Program-made: the position numbers and the translations under genes
In this document: positions 44,523-52,647 of the stretch, piece by piece
Numbering within the stretch: position 1 is the first letter of the stretch
Layout of the letters: every line of letters starts with the position of its first letter
NCBI GenBank assembly: GCA_963701325.1
Contig: OY969604.1
Coordinates: forward strand, 2,294,001 to 2,358,000
DNA: 64,000 nucleotides
From: Bog-756 sp963701325
Lineage (GTDB): Bacteria > Actinomycetota > Acidimicrobiia > Acidimicrobiales > RAAP-2
Direction of reading: 5' to 3'
The notes under the pieces: model-generated
What the model saw: only the letters and a program-made list of their open reading frames with translations
Databases searched by the model: none
Told to the model about the DNA's origin: nothing

Positions 44523-44984
44523 ATGCCCCACTCGCCGCCAAACGATCTCGCCAAGAGCCTGCAGCGCTTCGGCCTCGAACGGGACCGGATGAGAGCCGCC
44601 ATCGCCCGCAAAGCCCGCATCGGCGCGACCGACCTCGATGCGCTCGAACACCTCGAGGCGGACGGGCCGCTGACCCAGCGCGAGCTCGGGGACCGGCTTG
44701 CGCTGACCTCCGGTGCGATCACCATGCTCGTGGACCGGCTCGAGGAGGTCGGTCTGGTGCACCGGCGCCCGCACCCTTCCGACCGGCGTGCGGTCCTCCT
44801 CGAGCTCTCACCTGCCGCAGAGCAGCAGGCTCCAGCGGGGCTCGTGCGTTACCATGCCGCGATCGAAGCCCTGGTCGGACGTGCCGACGGTGAGCATCGG
44901 ACCGCCATCCGCACCTTCCTGGAAGAGGCTGCGGAGGTCGCCTCCCGTGCGACCGCCGACATGGACGGGGATCGTGCCGGCTAG
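44523..44984 (+). CDS. MarR-family transcriptional regulator
   Basis: A 153-residue winged-helix protein: LEADGPLTQRELGDRLALTS (first helices), GAITMLVDRLEEVGLVHRR (recognition helix) and the wing PHPSDRRAVLLELSPAAE. It is divergent to a methyltransferase gene and overlaps the start of a GH5 lipoprotein gene, so either could be a target. The AT-rich repeat region immediately upstream is a likely autoregulatory site. The effector is unknown. Confidence 0.9.
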   Translation: MPHSPPNDLAKSLQRFGLERDRMRAAIARKARIGATDLDALEHLEADGPLTQRELGDRLALTSGAITMLVDRLEEVGLVHRRPHPSDRRAVLLELSPAAEQQAPAGLVRYHAAIEALVGRADGEHRTAIRTFLEEAAEVASRATADMDGDRAG

Positions 44985-46698
44985 AGCCTCGCGGGATGCC
45001 GGCGTCGTCGTGGCGTGGCTGCGGCCGCGTCCGGCACGCGCCGGTGCCGCCAAGCGGAATGCGGCAGTCCTCGTCCTGTTGGCCATGCTGCCGGCCGTTC
45101 TGCTGACCTCGTGTGGCACCACGGCGTCGGTCTCGTCGCTGGCGGTGGCGGTAGCGGATCCGGCGCTCGGGCCGGTTGGTCCCCTCCGGGCCCCCGGCGG
45201 GCCCGAGCTCGTCGACCGGGACGGACGGGTCGTCCTGCTCCATGGTGTCGACCTCGTGTACAAGATCCCGCCCTACGAGGTGGAGGTCAACGGCACCGGG
45301 CGCAACGTCCTCACCCCGGCCGAGGCGCAGCGCATGGCCCAGCTCGGCTTCACGGTCGTCCGTCTCGGCGTCATCTGGAAGGGGCTCGAGCCGGGCACCG
45401 ACCCGATCAACGACCCCGCCATCTGCACGGGAGGCGCTCCCGACCCGTCAGGGGTCGATCAGTTCGACGCAGCCGTCTTCGACGCGTACATGACCCGGCT
45501 ACAGGACACCATCTCGCTGCTCGCCCGGTACGGGATCTACTCGCTGATCGACATGCACCAGGACGTGTACAACGAGGCCTTCGGCGGCGAGGGGGCACCC
45601 AACTGGGCGGTGTGCACCGACGGCATCACCCCGAAGCCCCAGCGGAACCTCGAGGACTGGAGCGTCAACTACACCAGGCCCGGAGTGGCCCAGGCGTACG
45701 GCAACCTCTGGACCAACGATGTCCGCGGCGACCTCCAGGGGCAACTCGACGCGCTCTGGACGAAGATAGCGGGCCGGCTCCGGGGCAACCCGTGGGTGGT
45801 CGGCTACGACCCGTTCAACGAGCCGTACAGTGCAGGCCTCGCGACGAGTCCCGACAACCCGGCCTTCGACGCCGAGCTCGAGTGCTTCTACACCGGTCGC
45901 GCACATCCGGGACTCGACCAGGACGGCCACCCCGTCACCTGTCCGATCGACGATCCCGAAGAGGGCCTGATCCCGCGTATCGAGGTCGCCGACCCCACTC
46001 ATCTGGTCGCCTACGAGGGCAACTACACGACCGACTCGGGGGTGCCGAACAACGTCGGCGCGATGCCCTACCCGCGGTTGGTGCTCAACTTCCACGACTA
46101 CTGCTTCCTGCACGTCCCCAACGGTCCGGAGCCGCCCGACTTCGGGTCGGTCTGCGGCCCGCTCGAGCGCGCCGTCTTCACCCAGCACAACCAACAACGG
46201 ATCGACGATTCGACATCGGAGCAACCGGGCGGCCCGGCCGAGTTGCTCACCGAGTTCGGTGCTACCACCGATGCGGCCGACCTGGGCCGGATCACCGCCG
46301 ATGCAAACGCCGATCTCGTGGGCTGGATCTATTGGCAGTGGATCAACTACCCCGATCCCACCGGATCGCACTCTTCGGCACTGTGGCCGCCCCGGCAGGC
46401 CACCGCGTCACAGCTCGACGTCCTGTCGGAGACCTATGCGTCGGCGGTGGCCGGGACGCCGTTGTCGATGTCCTTCGACCCCGGGACGGCCGCGTTCACG
46501 TTGCGCTACCGCTCGAATCCCACGATCTCCGCCCCAACGGTCATCGTCGTGCCAGTGTCGACCCACTATCCGAGGGGCTACTGCGTGCGGGTGACCGGGG
46601 CCCGGGTGACCTCGAAGCCCAGCGCCACCCACATCGACATCGCAAACGGGACGACCCCCGTAGCGGTCACGGTCTCGGTGACCGCTGATCCCTGCTGA
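44974..46698 (+). CDS. GH5-family glycosidase lipoprotein, endoglycoceramidase-like
   Basis: A 574-residue exported enzyme. The signal region ends LPAVLLTSC, a lipobox. The catalytic barrel shows VVLLHGVDLVYK, FTVVRLGVIWKGLEPG, LIDMHQDVYNEAFGGEGAP, GYDPFNEPY (acid/base Glu in NEP) and LLTEFGATTD (nucleophile Glu). The pattern and the C-terminal beta domain (AAFTLRYRSNPTISAPT onward) resemble the endoglycoceramidase/GH5_C group, so glycolipid substrates are possible. I choose GTG 44974, overlapping the marR stop; a GTG at 45010 is also reasonable. The MarR upstream may control it. Confidence 0.85.
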   Translation: MPARASRDAGVVVAWLRPRPARAGAAKRNAAVLVLLAMLPAVLLTSCGTTASVSSLAVAVADPALGPVGPLRAPGGPELVDRDGRVVLLHGVDLVYKIPPYEVEVNGTGRNVLTPAEAQRMAQLGFTVVRLGVIWKGLEPGTDPINDPAICTGGAPDPSGVDQFDAAVFDAYMTRLQDTISLLARYGIYSLIDMHQDVYNEAFGGEGAPNWAVCTDGITPKPQRNLEDWSVNYTRPGVAQAYGNLWTNDVRGDLQGQLDALWTKIAGRLRGNPWVVGYDPFNEPYSAGLATSPDNPAFDAELECFYTGRAHPGLDQDGHPVTCPIDDPEEGLIPRIEVADPTHLVAYEGNYTTDSGVPNNVGAMPYPRLVLNFHDYCFLHVPNGPEPPDFGSVCGPLERAVFTQHNQQRIDDSTSEQPGGPAELLTEFGATTDAADLGRITADANADLVGWIYWQWINYPDPTGSHSSALWPPRQATASQLDVLSETYASAVAGTPLSMSFDPGTAAFTLRYRSNPTISAPTVIVVPVSTHYPRGYCVRVTGARVTSKPSATHIDIANGTTPVAVTVSVTADPC

Positions 46699-46725
46699 GC
46701 GGACGGTGAGTCCGTGTCGGGGGCA

Positions 46726-47112
46726 TCAGTCCGGGTCGGGAGCCTCCAGAGGCGCAGGGTTGCCGTTGAGTGCGAGCGCCTCCTTGGCGTACTTGGCGGC
46801 CCTCTGACGGGAGAACCCGTAGTTGCGGCTGAGCTCGCCGATGGACATGCCCTCCTCGAGCGCGACTGCGAAGATGGCGATGAGCACGGCATGACGGCTC
46901 TGCTCGAGGCGTCGGAGCGCTTGGTCGACAGGGTTGCGGACCTCGTTCACCGGAGCGCTCCGCAGCACGTCAGCCGAGACGTGTCCCCGGTTCTTGCCTT
47001 CCAGCGTCCTGCGGGTCGATGTCTCGGCGAGGTGCAGGGCCTGCTGGGCGTCACGTAGCGCGTCGGCCACGTCCTCCATGGCTCGTTCGACGGCGGCTTG
47101 GCTAGACGTCAC
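46726..47112 (-). CDS. Hypothetical helix-turn-helix-like protein
   Basis: A 128-residue charged helical protein. The C-terminal part GMSIGELSRNYGFSRQRAAK has the spacing of a helix-turn-helix (ELSRNYG then SRQRAAKYAKEAL). The N-terminal half is a long, probably coiled helix with LRDAQQALHLAETSTRRTLE. It may bind DNA, but I cannot assign a family. The GTG at 47112 sits 7 bases after a TACGAT -10 element, suggesting a leaderless message. It is divergent to the phosphoesterase gene. Confidence 0.6.
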   Translation of the reverse strand: MTSSQAAVERAMEDVADALRDAQQALHLAETSTRRTLEGKNRGHVSADVLRSAPVNEVRNPVDQALRRLEQSRHAVLIAIFAVALEEGMSIGELSRNYGFSRQRAAKYAKEALALNGNPAPLEAPDPD

Positions 47113-47119
47113 GGCCGGT

Positions 47120-47125
47120 ATCGTA
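47120..47125 (-). promoter_or_regulatory. Leaderless-type -10 of the helix-turn-helix-like gene
   Basis: On the minus strand TACGAT ends 7 bases before the GTG start at 47112. Confidence 0.35.
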
Positions 47126-47191
47126 TGCGACCGCGAGGCGAAGGTGAGGATTCGGCGCGGGTCGTTGCTCCCTCGAAGGAAGGCGTTCCAA

Positions 47192-47986
47192 ATGGCTCAG
47201 TACCTCATCATCCAGATCTCCGACGTCCACCTCACCGTGGAGGGGTCATTGCGCCCGGGTATCCATCCCCGCGAAAACCTGGTTGCCGGGCTCGCCAAGC
47301 TCGCCGAGGCGGGGCTCGAACCCGACGTGTTCATCCTGACCGGGGATCTCGCCGACACCGGTCAACCGTCGTGCTACGAGGACCTCGCGTCGCTGGTCGG
47401 CGCTGCCGCCAGCCCTGGGGGCGCGATGGTGATCTATCTCCCGGGGAACCATGACCTTCGTCCTCCCTTCGCCCGTCACCTGCTCGGCCAGGAGAGTGGT
47501 CTGATGCCGATCAATCAGGTCCATTGGCGCGGCGGCCTTCGAGTCATCTCGCTCGACTCGGTGGTGCCGGGTCAGGAGCACGGGTTGCTGGCCGACGAGA
47601 CCCTCGAGTTCCTTCGCGCCGCCCTGGTGGAACCGGCACCCGACGGAACGGTGCTCGCCGTGCACCATCCACCACTCCCTTCACCGATCGAACCGATGTC
47701 ACGGATACGGTTGCGTGAGCCCGAATGCCTGGCGCAGGCGATCGACGGTGCCGACGTGCGGGTGATCCTGTGCGGGCACAATCACCACGAGGGCTTCGGC
47801 CTGCTCGGCTCGACGCCGGTGTGGATATCACCCTCGGCCGCCTATCGGTTGGACGTCACCAGCCGAACGGCGTTCCGGGGCCTCCCGGGCGGCGCCTTCA
47901 GCCGAGTCGATCTCGACGGCAGCGGCGCCTCGGCGACCGTCATCCCGATCCCCTCCCGGGACAGCGGGGACCAGATCCACGCCTGA
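47192..47986 (+). CDS. Calcineurin-like metallophosphoesterase (CpdA-type)
   Basis: A 264-residue enzyme with all metal-binding motifs: ISDVHL (DxH), LTGDLADTG (GDxxD), LPGNHD (GNHD), AVHHPPL and CGHNHHEG (GHxH). This set and length match the CpdA/3',5'-cyclic nucleotide phosphodiesterase group, though many substrates occur in the family. ATG 47192 follows GAAGGAAGG by 8 bases. It stands alone between oppositely oriented genes. Confidence 0.9.
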   Translation: MAQYLIIQISDVHLTVEGSLRPGIHPRENLVAGLAKLAEAGLEPDVFILTGDLADTGQPSCYEDLASLVGAAASPGGAMVIYLPGNHDLRPPFARHLLGQESGLMPINQVHWRGGLRVISLDSVVPGQEHGLLADETLEFLRAALVEPAPDGTVLAVHHPPLPSPIEPMSRIRLREPECLAQAIDGADVRVILCGHNHHEGFGLLGSTPVWISPSAAYRLDVTSRTAFRGLPGGAFSRVDLDGSGASATVIPIPSRDSGDQIHA

Positions 47987-48078
47987 CTTCGAGCGAGCAC
48001 GAATCAGACGGGAGAGGGACCGGACTCCCGGGGGCGATCCGATCCCTCTCCTCGGTGGCCGGCTACCAGGTCATCTGG

Positions 48079-49266
48079 TCATCCCGCCGGTGTCAACGTG
48101 CCGAGCACGCCGTTCGCGTACCCACCGGGACCAGCGCTGAAGACTACCGACCCCGCTCCGCCGAACGCGGAACTGCCCGGCCGAAGACCCCACAGCCCGG
48201 AGATGACGATTGGGCCACCGCTCGTGTTCTTGAGGTACCCGAGGTAGGCACCGGTGGTCGGGTTGAATGCGTTGATCCACCCGTTGCCCAGGTTCCCCAC
48301 CAGCAGCTTGCCGGCGAAGGGACCGAAACCGGCGGGCGCGATGGCAAGACCCCACGGTTCGTCGAGCGAGCTGTACGCACCGCCGGCGACAAGGTGCCTC
48401 AGCAGGACGCCGTTGGAGCTGTAGACGGCGACGTACCCGAGCCCGGCGCCCGGGACCGCGTCGGTCTTCGTGGCGTTCTGCTTGGCGTAGGCGACGTAGA
48501 CGTCGCCACCGAGCACCTGGATGCCGAAGGGGGCATACCCCGCGGGAATCTTGGGGTCCTTGAATTCGCCGGGCGCACTGACCGGAACGAACGAGCGGTT
48601 GAAGATGTCGACCGTCGCGTTGGCCACGTCCGCGGCGAACAGCTCAGGTCCCGCATTGGTGCTGGCTGAGACGGCGAGGCCCTTGAAGATGGCGCCCGGT
48701 CGAGTCTTTCCCCCAGGTCCCCCGGTTGGACTGTCCTCGACGACGAACTTGCTGCCGCCGTTCCACGCGGCGATCTCCCCAGGCGACTGGGTGGTGCCGA
48801 TCGAGTCGGTGCTGACGATGAACGACGCGGCAGTCCCGGCGACCTTGAAGGCCTGCTGTGCGGTGGGCAGACCGAGAGTCGGGTTGTAGACCTGGCCGGT
48901 TGCATTGCCTCCGGGAACCGGTACGGTGAGATCCAGTGAGACCGCGCTACCGGACACGCCACCGCTGTAGACGCTGACCTTGCCGGAGTTGTTGTCGGAC
49001 ACCCACAACGGCGAGTCCGGAGCCGACGCCAATCCCCATGCATTGGTCAGATTGGGATCGACCAATTTGGCACCGAACGATTTGTTGTTCGCCACCAGAT
49101 TGGTCCGGCTGAATTTGTTCGGGGACGACGTACCGCCCGCCGTCGTTGCGGTACCGGCCAGCAACGCGATGCCGGCAAGGGAGGCAGCGCCTGTCAACCA
49201 CGTCTTTCGTCCACGGACCCGAGTCCTCCCGGGTGGGGTGCTATCGGCTTCGTGCGTTCTCTGCAT
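48079..49266 (-). CDS. Secreted TIGR03118-type protein
   Basis: A 395-residue exported protein. A signal peptide (TWLTGAASLAGIALLAGTAT) precedes the conserved SRTNLVANNKSFGAKLVDPN and NAWGLASAPDSPLWVSDNNS. Then comes a repeating NHL/propeller-like pattern with SSLDEPWGLAIAPAGFGPF and GLWGLRPGSSAFGGAGSVVF, which I associate with the TIGR03118 family. The family function is unknown. ATG 49266 follows AAGGAG. It lies next to another exported protein and upstream of an ECF sigma/anti-sigma pair, but on the opposite strand. Confidence 0.8.
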   Translation of the reverse strand: MQRTHEADSTPPGRTRVRGRKTWLTGAASLAGIALLAGTATTAGGTSSPNKFSRTNLVANNKSFGAKLVDPNLTNAWGLASAPDSPLWVSDNNSGKVSVYSGGVSGSAVSLDLTVPVPGGNATGQVYNPTLGLPTAQQAFKVAGTAASFIVSTDSIGTTQSPGEIAAWNGGSKFVVEDSPTGGPGGKTRPGAIFKGLAVSASTNAGPELFAADVANATVDIFNRSFVPVSAPGEFKDPKIPAGYAPFGIQVLGGDVYVAYAKQNATKTDAVPGAGLGYVAVYSSNGVLLRHLVAGGAYSSLDEPWGLAIAPAGFGPFAGKLLVGNLGNGWINAFNPTTGAYLGYLKNTSGGPIVISGLWGLRPGSSAFGGAGSVVFSAGPGGYANGVLGTLTPAG

Positions 49267-49497
49267 CGACACGTCTCCTTCTGTCGGTTCTGAATGGGAG
49301 AGCAGGCGTTCGGCCGCTGAGGCCCCCGCACCGTTCCCCATCGGATACCGGAGGAGCCCTCGGATCGTTCACCCGATCCGCGAACCGTCGGCCGTCACAG
49401 GGACTGTCGAACGTCGTCGGATTCTGAACGAATCGCACTCTGCTCGGGTATACGAGCGAAGAGGCAGGGACACATCCCTACGTACGGAGGTCGTGAG

Positions 49498-49962
49498 TTG
49501 AAGAGTTCACAGTGTGACAAGCGTTGGAGCCGGCTCGATCCAGTTCGCACCCTGCGGACCGGTGCCGCGGCCGGAGTAGTTGCGCTGGCAGGTGCAGCAC
49601 TCGTGGTGCCGGCTGGGTCGGCCCAGGCAACGACCGGCACGTCTCAGCAGGTGGTGAAAGTGGTGACCCGTGCCCCGTACGGCAAGATGTTGGCGGCAGC
49701 GTTCAGTGGGCGCAGTCTGTACGAGACGGCGGGTACCTGCACCGGCTCCTGCCTCAGCATCTGGCCCCCTCTCGTCATGGCGGCGGGAAAGACGGTACCC
49801 ACCGGGGTGACCGGCCTCAAGACTGCGAGCGTCAAAGTGGGCACCAAGACCGAACTCCAGGTCACCTACTTCGGGAAGCGGCTCTACCGGTTCTATCTCG
49901 ATACCGGAAGCAGTGTCAGCGGCAACGGGGTCGGCGGGTTCAAGGTGGCGAAGTTCCTCTGA
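49498..49962 (+). CDS. Secreted protein with PF03640-type repeat
   Basis: A 154-residue exported protein starting with TTG, chosen for GGAGG about 7 bases upstream. The signal helix AGVVALAGAALVVPAGSAQA is followed by a repeat of the kind found at 950-1639: GRSLYETAGTCTGSCLSIW with PPL, then TYFGKRLYRFYLDTGSS. It lacks the lipobox and the proline-rich tail of the other copy. The two cysteines TCTGSC are conserved between the copies as TCTGEC. Function unknown; such proteins often accompany sigma-factor or redox genes. Confidence 0.75.
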   Translation: MKSSQCDKRWSRLDPVRTLRTGAAAGVVALAGAALVVPAGSAQATTGTSQQVVKVVTRAPYGKMLAAAFSGRSLYETAGTCTGSCLSIWPPLVMAAGKTVPTGVTGLKTASVKVGTKTELQVTYFGKRLYRFYLDTGSSVSGNGVGGFKVAKFL

Positions 49963-50222
49963 GCACATCCCGGAGGGCGACCGCTGCGCCCGGTCGGGAT
50001 CGCATCGGGGCTCGACAGAACGCCCAGGCGAAGCACCGATGACGCCGAATGCCACAGGTGTGTGAACAGATCTGCCGGCGGATCGGTAGACACTGGCATG
50101 GACTCGAGCACCCCTGACCGTCTGAGGAGCCTGCCGGTATTCCGGTGCTCCCCGGCCGGGGGTTGCCGACGTCGACGCAAGACCATTGGATCCTGATCTT
50201 GGCAAAGGTGCATGATCTCAGC

Positions 50223-50735
50223 ATGGAGGAGCGGACGGACGCCGAGGGCAAGGAGACGCTCCAGTCGGCCTACCTCGCCCACGGTGGGGAGTTGCTCGGG
50301 TTCGCACGGCGATCCCTTCGTGACGTCCAGCTCGCCGAGGAGGCGGTGCAGGAGACGTTCGCCCGGGCGTGGCGGTCCTGGGGATCGTTCGATCCTGCGC
50401 TCGGGGCGATCCGGGCCTGGCTCTTCGCGATCGAACGGCGGGTCATCATCGATTTGTCGAAGCAGCGGTCCGCGCGGCCAACGGTGCCACTCGATCACGA
50501 GCCCGTCGCCCACGGCGACGAGTTCGAGCGGGCCATGATGGGGTGGCAGGTCGAGGAGGCGATCCGGCGGTTGCGGCCGCAACACCGCTATGTGCTCGTG
50601 AAGACGTACTTTCACCAGAGATCCTGCCAGGAGCTGGCCAAGGAGCTTGGCATTCCGGAGGGAACGGTGCGCAGTCGGCTGTTCTACGCCCTCCGCTCGC
50701 TGCGCCTCACACTCAACGAGCTGGGGTGGGACTAG
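50223..50735 (+). CDS. ECF-type RNA polymerase sigma factor
   Basis: A 170-residue sigma-70 family protein with region 2 (YLAHGGELLGFARRSLRDVQ, then AEEAVQETFARAWRSW) and region 4 (LRPQHRYVLVKTYFHQRSCQ, then ELAKELGIPEGTVRSRLFYA). The size and domains are those of SigK/SigL-like ECF factors. The stop overlaps the anti-sigma start (TAGTG). A 260-base gap upstream contains a GAGCACC/GGTGCTC inverted pair and the palindrome CCCCGGCCGGGG, and may hold regulatory sites. Confidence 0.92.
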   Translation: MEERTDAEGKETLQSAYLAHGGELLGFARRSLRDVQLAEEAVQETFARAWRSWGSFDPALGAIRAWLFAIERRVIIDLSKQRSARPTVPLDHEPVAHGDEFERAMMGWQVEEAIRRLRPQHRYVLVKTYFHQRSCQELAKELGIPEGTVRSRLFYALRSLRLTLNELGWD

Positions 50736-51460
50736 TGACCGGGCAAGGGGACTGCGAGTACTGGAAGGGGCTCCTCGCCGTCGAAGCGATCGGCCAGATC
50801 GAAGAGCCCGACCGGGTCGCGCTGCTCGAGCACCTGCACGGGTGCGCACGATGCCGGGCGGATCGGTCGGAGCTGTCCGACACTGCGTCTGCTCTTGCGC
50901 TGGCCGAAGGGGCGTTCGTCGAGGAGGGGGCGTGGACGGACGCGTTGCCGGCACTTCGCACCATCGACTCTTCTGACGCAGACGAAGGCGATGTGGTGTC
51001 AGCTGGTGCCGATGCTGGGGTCGGGCTCCGTCACGGGGGTCCGCGATCAGGGCGAGCGTTCCGGCGTGGTCTGATCGGAGTGTCCGCAGCGGTGGCCGCG
51101 GCACTGGTGATCATCGCAGCTTCTCTCGGGATCTCCAACGGCAGGCCGGGTCCGGCGCCCACCCCGGCGGTCGTGTCGCGCACGGTGTCTCTGCACGGTG
51201 CGCCCGGCAACTTCGGCAAGGCCGTGCTCGTCTCGGCGTCGTGGGGAACGTCCATCGAGCTGACTGATCACGTCGCGGTCGCACCTCAGGTGCTCACGGT
51301 CGTGATGCGCACGACGTACGGCAGCCCCTGGGTGGCGGGCACCTACTGGACGAGGACGGGAAGTGATGCGCGGGTGACCCTGGGGTGCGCGCTCCCGATC
51401 GGCGAGATCCAGAGCGTGACGGTGATGGACAGCGGGGGCCATCAGATCCTGCAGAGCTGA
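50735..51460 (+). CDS. Membrane anti-sigma factor with zinc-binding motif (RskA-like)
   Basis: A 241-residue protein. The N-terminal anti-sigma domain holds a zinc-type HxxxCxxC motif (HLHGCARCRADRSEL). One transmembrane helix follows (GVSAAVAAALVIIAASLGI), then an extracytoplasmic beta domain of the RskA type (AVLVSASWGTSIELTDHV, then TYWTRTGSDARVTLGC). It should hold the sigma factor inactive at the membrane until a signal triggers release. The GTG at 50735 shares one base with the sigma stop. Confidence 0.88.
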   Translation: MTGQGDCEYWKGLLAVEAIGQIEEPDRVALLEHLHGCARCRADRSELSDTASALALAEGAFVEEGAWTDALPALRTIDSSDADEGDVVSAGADAGVGLRHGGPRSGRAFRRGLIGVSAAVAAALVIIAASLGISNGRPGPAPTPAVVSRTVSLHGAPGNFGKAVLVSASWGTSIELTDHVAVAPQVLTVVMRTTYGSPWVAGTYWTRTGSDARVTLGCALPIGEIQSVTVMDSGGHQILQS

Positions 51461-51588
51461 GCCGGCACCGGCGCCTGCTCGCTGGGCGAGTTCCCGAGGG
51501 ACGACCTCAGTGCATGGATGGAGCAACTTCGCCGCATCCTGATCGGTCATCTGCCATCTCGCGGGTGCGCCCGTAGACTCGGGGGATC

Positions 51589-52646
51589 ATGACGCAACCC
51601 TCGACGATGCAGGCCTGGCGGGTCCACGAGTACGGGCAGCCTCGTGACGTCATGCGCCTCGATGTCGTGCCGGTCCCCGAGCCCGAGGCGGGAGAGGTCC
51701 GGGTCCGCGTCGAGGGAATTCCGCTCAACCTGAACGACCTCGAGCGGATCACCGGCGGCAACATGATGGTCCGACCGGAGCTGCCCTACAGCCCGGGAAT
51801 GGAGGTCATGGGCACGGTCGACGCTGCGGGACCGGGCTGTGAGTCCTGGATCGCGGAGCGGGTGGTGGCCGCAACCAGAGGTGCTTACGGTGGATTCGCA
51901 GAGTTCGCCATCTGCCCGGTGGCAGGGACCTTCGCCATCCCAGACTCGATCCCGTTGCCCGATGCGGCGGCCCTGTATTTTCCGTTCCACCTCGCTTGGC
52001 TGGGGTTGGTCGACCGGGCCGAGCTCACATCCGGTGAGTCTGTGCTGGTCCACGCCGGTGCGGGCGGTGCCGGCTCAGCGGCGATCCAGCTCGCGAGGCA
52101 GCTCGGCGCGCGCGCGCGTTCGCGACAGCCGGCACCGCGGAGAAGGTAACGCTGTGCAGTGAGCTCGGTGCCCAGGTCGTCATCAACTACCGGACGGACA
52201 ACTTCAGCGACATCGTGCTCGAGGAGACAGCAGGACGCGGCGTCGATGTGGTGTTCGACACTGTCGGCGAGTCGGTCATGGAGGCCTCCCTGCGGTGCAC
52301 GGCATACAACGGTCGCTACCTCATGATGGGATTCGCCTCCAACAAGGTCGTCGCCGACGAGCAGTTCCTCGTGCCACGCCGAGTGGCACTCGGCAACATC
52401 CACCTGTGCGGGGTGCTCCTCGCCTACGCCAACGAGGAGACCCAGCAGCTGGTCAAGACCGCAATGGGGTGGAATTTTCCACCGACCTCGCTCGGATCGA
52501 GGATCACGGAAGCGATCGTCGATCTCTACGAGCAGCATGCGATCCGGGCGGTGGTAGGACGGACCGCTGCATTCGAGGAGGTCCCTGAAGCCATCGATGC
52601 GATGGCTCGACGCGAGTCGACCGGTCGCACGATCATTCTCCTCTAG
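51589..52646 (+). pseudogene. Zinc-independent quinone oxidoreductase (MDR superfamily), interrupted by a frameshift
   Basis: The first frame, ATG 51589 to 52149, reads DVVPVPEPEAGEVRVRVEGI, then GMEVMGTVDAAGPGCESW and the start of the cofactor loop (VHAGAGGAGSAAIQLAR). After QLGAR the coding sense moves to another frame: AFATAGTAEKVTLCSELGAQ, then GVDVVFDTVGESVMEAS and EVPEAIDAMARRESTGRTII. The break falls in the CG dinucleotide run around 52106-52118; removing two bases restores LGARAFATAGT and gives about 351 residues. The intact enzyme would reduce quinones or enones with NADPH. The stop codon TAG (52644-52646) lies inside the target site of the adjacent IS element. Confidence 0.75.
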
Positions 52647-52647
52647 A
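52642..52647. repeat. Left target-site duplication of the IS481-type element
   Basis: TCTAGA, repeated exactly at 53783-53788 on the far side. It has the NCTAGN form reported for IS481. The TAG inside it is the stop codon of the quinone oxidoreductase gene. Confidence 0.7.

Noticed and set aside
49963..50222. A riboswitch or small RNA in the 260-base gap before the sigma factor gene
   Set aside because: An inverted pair GAGCACC/GGTGCTC and a palindrome are present, but no known RNA fold could be recognised; I see no firm feature there.
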